Shown here: positions 26,701-36,548 of the stretch, one piece after another
Layout of the letters: each line of letters starts with the position of its first letter
Position numbering within the stretch: the first letter of the stretch is position 1
Assembly (NCBI GenBank): GCA_005281725.1
Contig: SSBO01000012.1
Coordinates: 4,913,564-4,977,563 of the forward strand
Direction: 5' to 3'
Length of the DNA stretch: 64,000 bases
From: Wuchereria bancrofti
Lineage: Eukaryota; Nematoda; Chromadorea; Rhabditida; Onchocercidae
Notes under the pieces: generated by a model
What the model saw: the letters and a program-made list of their open reading frames with translations, nothing else
Database searches by the model: none
What the model was told of the DNA's origin: nothing
Program-made: the position numbers and the translations under genes

Positions 26701-27585
26701 ACATTGGAGTTTTATGCTTTGGTTTGTACCACAACCTTGTTTCGTGTTTCTTTTTCTCTGGGTGTTTTTTTTTTCCTTGTCTTCTGCATCTCGGTCATAA
26801 TTTAGATGGCCGCCGAATTTCAACGCAAAGACTTAGCAATGTGGATCTGTGATGACATGGACACTGATCAGATGGAAGGACTAGATCTTGGGGAAGGTAT
26901 GAAACCACCGGGGTAAGTGTTGTCTTATTCTTATCATTTTTTACGGCTATTTGCTAAAAGAACTGCAAAAGCATGTTATGTATCAATATCTAGATACTAT
27001 ATTCGTCGCACTGGAGGACTTTTTCCGGCTTCATTACCAATTTCATCTGCAGAAAACTCACGTGTTTCTCAATTATTTCGAATTTTTGGAATTTTCCTAG
27101 CTAAAGTACTACAGGATGGTCGTTTGCTGGATTTACCGCTTTCACAACCATTTTTGAAAATAATTACTAACCCACAGGTATCCTTTGTTTTGATTTGAGC
27201 AAAATGGAGTTATAATGTCATTCAGGAATTAATTGCTTTTGTATTTCGAGGTTTTGGTGAAAAGATTCATGGAGATATTCAAGTTGTGAATAATGAGAAT
27301 CCCAGCATTTAATTTTTGTGTAATGTAGATTACATAATGTAATTTTATTTAGCTAACTGAAGAAGATACTGTTGATCTGAATGGTGTGCTTAATTTGAAT
27401 GATTTGGAAGAAGTATACCCAGTCAAAGGTCGGTCCAACTTCAGTTACAGACTCATAAACTATTTTTTTATTGTCTGCTGTTCCTTTCTCGTAGCTGTAA
27501 CTAACTCTTTGTATTGGTAGGATTGCTAGTATTCTTTAATACTAGTTCTGGCTACGTCAACAATTCCTCATTGTTTTTTGCTTTT

Positions 27586-27624
<39 letters not shown>

Positions 27625-29180
27625 GTGTGTGTGTAATGAGGCTGATTTTAATTGGAAGTGATTTTGTTTCCATCCAGAAATTTGGGTCATAAAAATAATG
27701 AAGTTGAAAATAGTTTAGTTAAGCAGTCCTTTATGTATTTATGATTGAAAAGTCGATCGCAAGTGTTTGGTATTTCAGTTGGCAATATTAAAGAGAAAAT
27801 TATTCAGGTCGTATATTAAAAGAACTAGCTGCATATATAGTACGGAAACGTTCTATTGAAGCTGACAACAGGTTTGATCCAGATACTCGACGACGAAAGA
27901 TCGAACAGCTTAAATTAAATATTAATGGTTCAGAATGTACAGTTGAGGATTTATCATTAACTTTTTGGTGAGCATTTCCGTCGGAATTTTGAATTCTTTA
28001 TAATTGAGATTAAATTTTTTATTTTTACCGTGATATTTTGATTTCAAATACTAATTGTTTCAGTGTAAATCCATCATCAACCATATTCAGCTATAAGCAA
28101 ATGGAATTGATTGAAAATGGTACGAATATCGATGTCACTGCTAACAATGTTGAACTTTATATTGCTGCATGCACTGATTTTTATCTCAGTTCTGGTATTC
28201 TTAATCAGGTACAGGCTTTGGTTGAATTTCCTTAAGTTCGGAGAAATTATCTTGTCACTATTTTGCAGACATATTAGATCACGGATTGACTAGCTAACCT
28301 TAAAATAAGTTTAATTAGTAGAATTTCTTTCTAATTTATGTATACTTTACATCTAATGCATGTGTTCAGTTTAGGTCAATTTTTTTTCAGCTGAAAGCAT
28401 TCCGCGAAGGCTTTGATCTTGTTTTTCCTTTACGAAATTTAAGGATGTTTGTTCCAAGAGAATTACAGGCCGGTTTAAAACTTGAGATTTTTTGCTTCTA
28501 CATTAATATATCTGATGGTGTTTGTTCAGATTGTGTACCACACAGATACCAGATATTACATTTTTTCCTTCTTGAAAATGGAATCCAAGTTGCAATCCTT
28601 TGCGATTTCAAATTAAACTGGTTGATTTGCAGACTTTGCTATCTGGTGATCAGTGTCCGGAATGGACTCGCGAAGATATTATTAGTTTCACTGAGCCAAA
28701 ACTGGGTTATACTAAGGAATCGCCTGGTTTCTTACGTTTTGTTGATGTTCTAGTAGGAATGAATGCTTGTGAACGCAAATCCTTTTTACAGTTTACAACA
28801 GGTTGTTCTTCGTTGCCACCAGGTTCGTGGTACGAAACATGAATGGAACAATTTATTTATGATTGCATGCCATTTCTCTTTTTATATTTGTTTTTTTTTT
28901 CCTGATAATAGTGATAAACAACAACTGAGATTTTTTTTTTTTTTAATTTCAGTCATCCGTTCATTATATTTCGCACGCTCGTCATTTGATATTTGTAGGT
29001 GGTTTGGCAAATTTGCATCCACGTTTGACAATTGTTCGAAAAGTCGATAGCGGCGATGGTAGTTATCCATCTGTGAATACTTGTGTTCACTACTTAAAAT
29101 TACCCGATTATAGTTCTACGGAGATCATGCGTGAACGTCTTCTAACAGCAACTAATGAAAAAGGTTTTCATCTAAACTGA
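8941..29180 (+). CDS. hecd-1: HECT-type E3 ubiquitin ligase, HECTD1 orthologue
   Basis: A very large ubiquitin ligase (C. elegans hecd-1, human HECTD1) transferring ubiquitin through a C-terminal HECT cysteine. I placed 61 exons over 20 kb, summing to about 3009 aa (human is 2610). The start [16 protein letters not shown] matches the human N-terminus. Order: armadillo-like N-terminal region, ankyrin repeats, SUN-like discoidin fold, MIB/HERC2 domain, a long divergent linker, then HECT ending NEKGFHLN. The protein ends at the TGA at 29178-29180. Junction phases agree throughout. Less certain are the acceptor of exon 36 (21216, or 21242 with an earlier donor in exon 35), the donor of exon 55 (near 27282-27285), exon 33, and microexon 44. 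Exon coordinates are given in the sub-entries. Confidence 0.96.
14839..19272 (+). other. hecd-1: hecd-1 central core: SUN-like domain and MIB/HERC2 domain (exons 18-31)
   Basis: Exons: 14839-14977, 15138-15303, 15462-15646, 15864-16073, 16207-16406, 16641-16831, 17149-17317, 17420-17528, 17680-17791, 17920-18029, 18252-18520, 18735-18922, 18989-19089, 19172-19272. Exons 24-27 carry the SUN/discoidin-like domain ([59 protein letters not shown]). Exons 29-30 carry the MIB/HERC2 domain ([34 protein letters not shown]). Exon 28 is an 89-residue low-complexity insert with no human counterpart that I recall. Confidence 0.9.
19356..24323 (+). other. hecd-1: hecd-1 divergent linker (exons 32-44), including a CCHC zinc-knuckle exon
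   Basis: Exons: 19356-19492, 19704-19829, 20217-20432, 20953-21094, 21216-21413, 21636-21847, 22121-22360, 22503-22658, 22892-23008, 23260-23394, 23640-23782, 24050-24223, 24291-24323. The sequence is Ser/Asn/Asp-rich and poorly conserved; only [14 protein letters not shown] and an acidic stretch in exon 43 resemble human HECTD1. Exon 33 contains [14 protein letters not shown], a C-x2-C-x4-H-x4-C zinc knuckle. Exon 44 is only 33 nt and follows a probable GC donor. Exon borders here rest on phase and splice consensus, so single boundaries may be wrong. Confidence 0.65.
24398..29180 (+). other. hecd-1: hecd-1 HECT catalytic region (exons 45-61)
   Basis: Exons: 24398-24586, 24789-24878, 24941-25075, 25226-25363, 25621-25820, 26116-26188, 26336-26455, 26581-26721, 26806-26912, 26994-27177, 27226 to about 27285, 27353-27428, 27808-27967, 28064-28208, 28391-28468, 28633-28822, 28999-29180. 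Conserved blocks include [90 protein letters not shown] and [20 protein letters not shown]. The catalytic cysteine is the TGT codon at 28804-28806. Intron 28469-28632 begins with GC. Compared with human, the region after the RRIWEP block appears shorter. Confidence 0.93.
27590..27634. repeat. (GT)n microsatellite in a hecd-1 intron
   Basis: About 20 GT dinucleotide units, with one GC interruption, lie in the intron between exons 56 and 57. It is not coding. Confidence 0.85.
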
Positions 29181-32100
29181 GGGGATTTTTATACCATTTA
29201 TTGCTGAATTCATTTCTTTCAGTAATCTTCAATTTTCGAATGAATTATTACGGCATCTTAATTATTTTTCTTTGTTCAAATCGGTGTTCGGGTGCATTAC
29301 TGAGCATAGTTGGGAACAGTATGCAGTTACTACTCAATATTCACCACCCTTGTAGAATTGTTGTTCTTATTCGAAGAATTCTTATTCGCATATTCTGTTT
29401 TAGATTTTTTATGTTGAGGAGGCAGAACTTTCAAATGCCATTTGCGTTATTAGCGCAACTGTACAATATAGATGTGAGTTAAATTGAATCAGCTAAATGT
29501 GTGTTTTCACCATTGCAGTTGTAAATTCGTATTATCTTAATCGGTTTTATTTCATAGTGTTCAAGTAAAATTTCTTATATATCCGTTGTTATTTGAAAGG
29601 AAATGAAACGTTTCACGGGATTGCAATTCGAGACGGATTCTCAAAATCCTAAATTTAGATGAGATTTCCATTACCCATCTTCGTGAAATTGTTCACAAAT
29701 TTGATTTCATAGCTTTTGGAACTTTTTTTGTAAAAACTACTGAAATTATATTCTGAGTTAAGAAACAAACGACCAAAAACTGGACTGTGCATTCAAACTT
29801 GCATAAAATATGGCCAAGGTCGTTATAATATTGACTCTGGTCGTAGTTCTGCTTGAGAATCCTGGGACTTGCTTGGTGAGCATCTCCGACTTGAAATGTT
29901 ATCTTTAGAACGTTCTATTATTGCAATCCTTTATTTTCAACTTTGAAAAAGTCTATGGTTTTGGAACTTTATTCAAGGAAATAGTGAATGCCAGAAGAGG
30001 GGATGAAATGTTTGTAGGGACGGCGAGTATTATTCTATGAACTGTGAGTTGTGGTTAGCATAGATGGAATTTATGTTTTGATTGCACATGCACTTCCACT
30101 TTTTTGCAGAGAAAGAATCGTTTAGCGCATCAGTCATATGGATTATATTGATATATTTGATTATTTTTCGAGCTCAAACAAAACCGTTTTTTATCAATTG
30201 TAAATCAACTTTTATTTTGTAGCTAGATCCCGTCTATACGGGATATTTGTATAAAAACAGTGGTTTTTTTAACTTTGTTTAGGTGTCATAAGCAGTTTGT
30301 GGTAATGGAGTTACATAAATACATTGAATTGCCGTAGAATTTGCAAGTCATCCTGAGTGGTGTCCGAAAGCATGTACTGTTACATGAGATGCTCAGCAGT
30401 GATTATGCGTATAGAGGAGCGAGAATGACTTAAGAGTTGGTAAACGATTTATCTTTAAAAAATATGTTTGGAAAGTGGTTGGGAGTACCTAAAGAAATAT
30501 TCAAACAGTACGTTCACCAAATTTTTGCTTTCAAATTTTTGCTTTGAACGAAATGAACAAATTTTTAGTACAGAGAATTATTTAGTTAATTGTCCACGGG
30601 CATTTTTATTAGCGGGAGCTAAGTGACTTTGGATGGTTTAGTCAATCTTATAGAGATAACGCTGAAATAGTCACCGTAAATGCAAACATTCTGAAATTGT
30701 TTGAAGTACAGCTTTATTGAATTTCAAAGTACAGCACGCCAAGGAAGTTTAACATAGCTGAAACTAGTCTTGCGATCTCATCTCAATAATAATGACAGCA
30801 CTGTATTGAAACCAAATTATACATTGATCAATTTTGTTATCCATACACCATATACAGCTTTAGAAGAATCGCAGAATCACCACATTCGTACCGTTCAACG
30901 GCACATGTGAAAATTAGTCCCGAAGCCACTACGTTTTAGGATTTCGAAAAAAGCAAACTTACACCAGAAAGCAAGGTAAGGAGTTTTCATAGAACTCGTG
31001 AGCTGAAGATTTCTTGCCAGAATTTCTGTACTATATTGTATTAATTAAATATATACTTTAACAAGCCCATCTCAAGGCAACCTGCAATTGATTCTGTTTA
31101 AAAACTCCTCTGCCCAATCCATACAAAGTATAACTATCGACTGGCACAATAAATGCTAATCATTTGAAGAAACACAATAACTGATATAAATAATGGACAC
31201 CCGGGTTGCTATTTCTGTTGGCTTGAGTAAACAATATGCATGCGAAGCGTATAAATGCCAACGACCATAGCTTTACCGAAATCAACATCAGATAACCTAT
31301 GCCCACCTCAAAATACACAGTCTCCTAGTTGTAAACTTGTAAATTAAACAGCACCGGAAAAAAGTCATGCATGGGACAGTGAGGTAAAACAATAGAGCTT
31401 GACTATACTTGACAGATAATAGTGGGTTCTCAGGAATTTCATCCAGTTGGAAAATTTCTCTTGTGACGGATGAATCCCTAAGCCCTACTAGAATAAGGTG
31501 ATGCACGAAGTCTAAAAACTTGCCAAGCAAAAAACAAGCCTTTATAATTTGAAACATGCTGAAAATAAAAACTGACATTCTTACAATGAAACAGCAAAAA
31601 AAAAAAAAAAAAAAAAACGGAACTGCTTACAATGTTTATCATACATATACAGAATCAATGTACCGAGTTTACTACATCGTACCAACCAAACATATTCTAA
31701 ACGCCTACTTATACGAAAGAAAAGAAACGGACGGAATTACCCTGAGGAACTTATGAATTATCCAAAGAACTACAACGATAGCGCTTTAATTATAAGCAGT
31801 ATACAAAACCGACTTTCTCCTTGACAACTACTGCATCTTCACTGTGAAATAATCCAACTGCAGTTGACTTAGTTGACCAATAAAGTTCATATGATATTTC
31901 AACAACGTATCAATTATTAACAAATCTGACACAAACGGTAAAGTATGATACAGCTGGACAAATATAAAAGTCAGGACACGAATTTCCTTTAATATTTCTC
32001 CTTAATTCCAATTTCCTTCGATTTCTTTTTTTGAATTTCTGCTTCTTAAAATTTAAAATGCAATCGAGGAGAGATCAAAAACTTTAAAGCAAATTCTTGA

Positions 32101-32217
32101 ATTAGAACAATGAATTAACAAAGTGCAAACATCAAAATCAGAAAACATCAGCCAACTGCACAAGGATATTTCCGTAGAAATTGTGAAAAAAATTGAACGG
32201 GTTTCAGCATAACACGT
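29181..32217. other. Convergent intergenic region between hecd-1 and inhibitor-2
   Basis: Three kilobases of AT-rich DNA hold the two 3' ends. A poly(A) run of about 23 lies near 31595-31617. Open frames here (for example 29201-29482 plus and 31297-31578 minus) are hydrophobic low-complexity translations of T-rich DNA with no recognisable protein. No RNA gene or mobile element was seen. Confidence 0.5.
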
Positions 32218-33858
32218 CTATTCCATGCTTTCTTCATCCTTTGCTAACAATTCTTTTGCTCGTAACAATGCGGCACCTTCGTTGTAATGCATCTTTCTCT
32301 TCTTTTCAAATTCACACTTATGAGCTGAAAGCGAAACAAAATTATAAACAAAAGCTCCACTCATTTTATTCCAAAATATACCTTCAAAGACAGAACTAGA
32401 CATTTCTCTCACAGTAACCATAGAAAAGAACTACGTCGCAGTTTAAATACCATTTGAAACCAACGTTTCTGGAACTTGAACAAAAATTCGAGAGTGTTGT
32501 TGCTCGAGAATCTTGAATTAAAGAATAAGAACAGTAAAGAATTTACAGCAAACACTGTAATTTCCTTACTGTTCTAATGAGATCAAGAATTTAACAACTG
32601 TCATAAATATGTAAAGCTTTCACAGACAATCCATTTTATCCAGAATAAGGACACAACACACTGTCAAACGATTAATAACAACAAAAAATCAACATACCAA
32701 TTTGTTCGGGAGTAAGTTCAACCTCGCTATCATTATCTGGTAAAATTTTTCCGAGATAAGCTGGCGGAATCGATGTGCCAGCTTCAATGCTTTCAGCTAA
32801 TTTCACTGGATCAACTCCGACCAAAGAAACTCGGCGAGGTGCCTTTGTAACGTGACTGTCTGTATCATCTTCGCTATCGCTATATCCATGATATGGAGTC
32901 TTCGGTTCTTCAATTTTCATATGCCTAAAACATGCAACGAAAAACGCTTGATAAACCAAGAGCAACCTAAACAGTTTCAATTTGGAACATGACGCTAAAA
33001 ACGTACTAGTAAAAAGCATATTTTCCAGCACTAAACTATGATTTATAGGAAGTTCGAAAAACCAAGACTACAGAGAGAATAAATTTGAAATCATAACACA
33101 CACTGGATTTAGCACAGCAGCTGAAGGGTAAGTTTGAAAAATTAAAATTAAGTAATAAGCATTAAGCAAGCGGTACTATACCATTGCGAACAAGATTAGA
33201 ACATGAGTACTGTTCAAAATAGCAATCTTAGCACTTATTCTTTGGTGATACACATAGTCTGCCGCTAACACTATCCGTTTTGATGGAGATGTGGTATTCT
33301 GATAATTTCGTAAGAGACAAATAAAAATAACTGGTGTACTTCTAATGGATTAACTGAATACGCTACAAGTAAAACATTCAGGAACAAGATCTTATTTCTC
33401 TTTCAAAATCAAACTGAAACATGTAACCCACAAAGTTTTACATATACTGTCAAGAACAAAAAAAAAAAATTACAAACCCATATTCTTTATCAACCGGATG
33501 ATGCGTTGCGATAATGTTCATTTCATCGAAATGGGCTCGATCTTCAGCAATACGCTTGCTTTCTTCCGCTGATGGCTGCTTTGCAAAAAATATAGTTTTG
33601 AAAATCGTATACGAAAAACCATCTCCATCCCACAATGTTAAATGAGCAAACGAATTTTAAAAACAAATCGGTTTTAAAATTGAAAACAAGGAATGGAAAC
33701 AGACACAATGTATATCCAAATATAGATGCATTACACTGTAGAAGCAGGTATTTTAAAAAAAGAACCTTGAGAATGGACTTTTTCGGTTTTAATTTCAAAT
33801 ACTCGCTTGGATCAAGCAAATGTGCTTCACCAGAAACTTCCTGACCATTATTCATCAT
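32218..33858 (-). CDS. PPP1R2: Protein phosphatase 1 inhibitor-2 (PPP1R2/I-2 family)
   Basis: A heat-stable, largely disordered inhibitor and chaperone of PP1 (C. elegans szy-2), 174 aa from four minus-strand exons: 33766-33858, 33478-33575, 32698-32924 and 32218-32324. Conserved motifs run in the family order. KKSILK is the N-terminal PP1-docking motif (KGILK in vertebrates). [18 protein letters not shown] follows. [16 protein letters not shown] contains the TPYH site phosphorylated by GSK3 in vertebrates. [15 protein letters not shown] is the helix that enters the PP1 active site. The protein ends KDEESME, slightly shorter than the human tail. The ATG lies just 4 nt after a T-rich TTTTAG acceptor at 33863-33864, which fits spliced-leader addition. 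A second, intact copy of exon 1 lies upstream at 35359-35451. Confidence 0.93.
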
Positions 33859-34020
33859 GGAGCTAAAAGAAAAAGGTTCGGAAAATGCTGATGGATGACG
33901 GAACGGACAATAGCAAAAAAGTATTGGAGGATCTTCCTTAATATACTGAGAAAAGAGATCAGCGTCAGAAGTACGCATGTTAAGCAAACTGATTTAGTGA
34001 GTAAAGAAATTTTTGCTGCT
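33743..34020 (-). repeat. Segmental duplication, copy A (contains inhibitor-2 exon 1)
   Basis: This block covers inhibitor-2 exon 1, its donor, its acceptor and about 150 bp of upstream sequence. It closely matches 35341-35660 in the same orientation. The shared flank includes ATGACGGAACGGACAATAGC on the plus strand and the splice acceptor upstream of the start codon. Confidence 0.85.
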
Positions 34021-36548
34021 CCACCAAAGAATAAGGTGTTGAAAAAAAAAATGTTATTTTCAAGTTCTCCATCCCTGATTTCTTCATTTTTCCAAATTAT
34101 TGGAAATTGAAGTTCCGGTTGTTAAACTTGCAAAAAGAAACAAGGTCTTAACTGAACTGCTTAAAACAAAAATCTTAGCAAAGCCGTTTTTTCGCAATTT
34201 CTCACATATCTAAAACATTTCAAAAAGCTAATTTTGGCCTACGATGGGTAACGCTCGATGTCTTAACTGGAAGTAATCAACAGAAAACTTGTCTCCTCAA
34301 TTTCATAAAAGTTTTTCAAGAGATACGATGCCTAAAAATTCGCAATAATAAACGGTGAGCAACCCTGCAATATCGTAGAAAAAAGGCAAAGTGATAAGAT
34401 GGAGCAGCTGCAAGTAATCAATTCAACAAAGCGATAACTGCCACTAAAGACAAGAATTCTAGGCCTATTTTCTCATTGTTCTTAAATTCTCAATCTGCTC
34501 CCTCCTAACCTGTAAAAGACAAAAAAAATTGTCAAAGCAAACAATATAAGCTGAAAGTGACCTAACCCCATACCAAACGCAGACCTCCTGGAAGTTCATG
34601 GTGAATGCCGCCAAACCATTTCAGCTCACTTACCCGTATTCCTCGGTAGTCCACTGCTCTGAAACGTCTCAAACCAAATGAATGTCCTAACTGCTAACTG
34701 CCTTAGAATGTTAGAAGTTGTTCCACTGACAACAGCTATGTCGATCGCCATTTGACAGTGACATGGTTTGGACTAATACTTCTTATTTCACATTTCAATT
34801 TCACGAAAACCGCTAGGTATGACACATCCACGGATAGGTTACTCAATACAGTGAGCCAGCTCCAGAAAGGAAGCACAAAGAACCAAGAAGCCCAACCCAC
34901 CGACCCAGCCTACAGTGAGTCGAACTGCAAACTTTCTAAACCAAGAAGGCTGACGCAGCTCCGGAAACATTGCTGTTAAATCCTGATTCTTATGTGATAT
35001 GGGCTTCTTTTCTTTTTTTGCAAAGGGGAGACCAGGTTTTTCAGTTGGGGACTGAACTTCTTTTGTTTAGAAATTCGGATCTTCAAAATATGACTTCCGA
35101 CACATTTGTTCCTTCTAAGGATAACTGTAAACGTCCAGGAAACTTATTGAAAAAAACTTCAGTAAAAATGAAGAATCTTAGGAATATATTAACAATATAA
35201 ACGGAACATAACTTTTACAGCCAAGTCAGACCGGCTAAGAGCCCAGTTAAGTCATCAGAAGGAAGTTAAACCTACTCTCCAAAATAAGTCATAAGTCATA
35301 GAACAGGCTCTATTCTAAATCTCTGGGTGACGAAGAACTGGTGTTTTAAAAAAAAAACCTTGAGAATGGACTTTTTCGATTTTAATTTCAAATACTCACT
35401 TGGACCAAGCAAATGTGCTTTACTAAAAACTTTCTGACCATTATTTATCATACAGCTAAAAAAAAGTGCGGAAAATGCAGGCGGATGACGGAACGGACAA
35501 TAGCAAAAAAAGTATCGGAAGGTCTCCCTTAATATAACCCTACTAACAAACAGCATTACATCATCTATTCAAATGGCTATTTGCTTGGAAAAAGAGATAG
35601 TGTCACAAGTATACATGTTAAGCAATCTAAGTTAGTGGGTAGAGAGACTTTTCCTGGTCCACGAAACCACTACTGCTTCCTTGAGCATAAAACGCAGATG
35701 TAGCCCTGACTGTCAGGACAGTTACTAATAATGAGTTATTATCCTTGTTGCAAAGTGCAAGAACCAAGTCTAACTACTCTCAAGAAAATTCGGTTGCTAT
35801 TGTTAGGGCAGTAAGGAACAGTCCCTTTTTTACGGATACCACTTCTTTGAAAATGAATGTGTAGTCAGTCAGTCGTGAAAAAAAGAGAACTATCTCAATA
35901 CTGTTGAATATAACGAGATTACCGATGTACGAAATAGAATTTGGGATCTTGAAAATCCTTATTTTTAATGCTTAGTTGATCTGACTCCTCTCTGTTGAGT
36001 GAATGAAACCTTTAAATTAGTGGGAAATGTTTGAGCTGACAGCTAGAGCTTAAAAGGAACACAACGAAGTGTTGACCCATTAAGAAACATAGGAAATAGA
36101 TATATAACAATTACCAACCTACCTAAATTGCTTCCCAATATTTTGCATCTACCTGTTTGATCTGAAGAATCATTGTTGAAAAGCCATATTCATTCTGTAA
36201 TTCCAACTAAATAAGTTGGATATCAAAATCCACCACGACCGCTCAAAGTGCAACCCTTTATAAAACTTGCCTTCTAAATAACATCTAGAGCTAGCGAAGG
36301 TTAGTCGCTTTAACACTGGAGAGCATCACCTACTCTTCCTGGCAGGAACCAAAAAAGTCAGAGGGAACTACTATGCACCGACCTGACTAGCTTAACCATG
36401 AGGACTTAACTACTTTAGAACTATTTTCAAATTAAATTTACATCCTTTCTAAATTTTACACCAGCTACCAATATACCACCAACTACTTATTTTACCTTCT
36501 CACCTCTTGAAGAAGCAATACCAAAAAAAAAAACGAATGAACACTATT
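34021..36548. other. Intergenic, inhibitor-2 upstream region to PIG-S 3' end
   Basis: Apart from the duplicated block at 35341-35660, I see no gene here. A plus-strand open frame at 34752-34979 (75 codons) is polar and unrecognised, and I do not call it. The inhibitor-2 promoter should lie in this interval. Confidence 0.45.
35359..35451 (-). pseudogene. Duplicated inhibitor-2 first exon (possible alternative exon)
   Basis: A 93-nt copy of inhibitor-2 exon 1 of identical length, with ATG, open frame and GT donor all kept. It encodes MINNGQKVFSKAHLLGPSEY followed by LKLKSKKSILK. Seven of 31 residues differ from the main exon 1; the docking motif KKSILK is unchanged. The T-run plus AG acceptor just upstream of the ATG is also kept. 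It lies 1.6 kb upstream of the main exon 1, on the same strand, so it could be spliced to exon 2 as an alternative start. No copies of exons 2-4 accompany it. I call it a pseudogene fragment by default; the intact frame leaves an alternative first exon open. Confidence 0.6.

Noticed and set aside
33544..33987. A longer inhibitor-2 N-terminus upstream of MMNNGQ
   Set aside because: The upstream open frame includes a T-rich splice acceptor ending at 33863; the same translation appears in the duplicated copy only because the DNA was duplicated.
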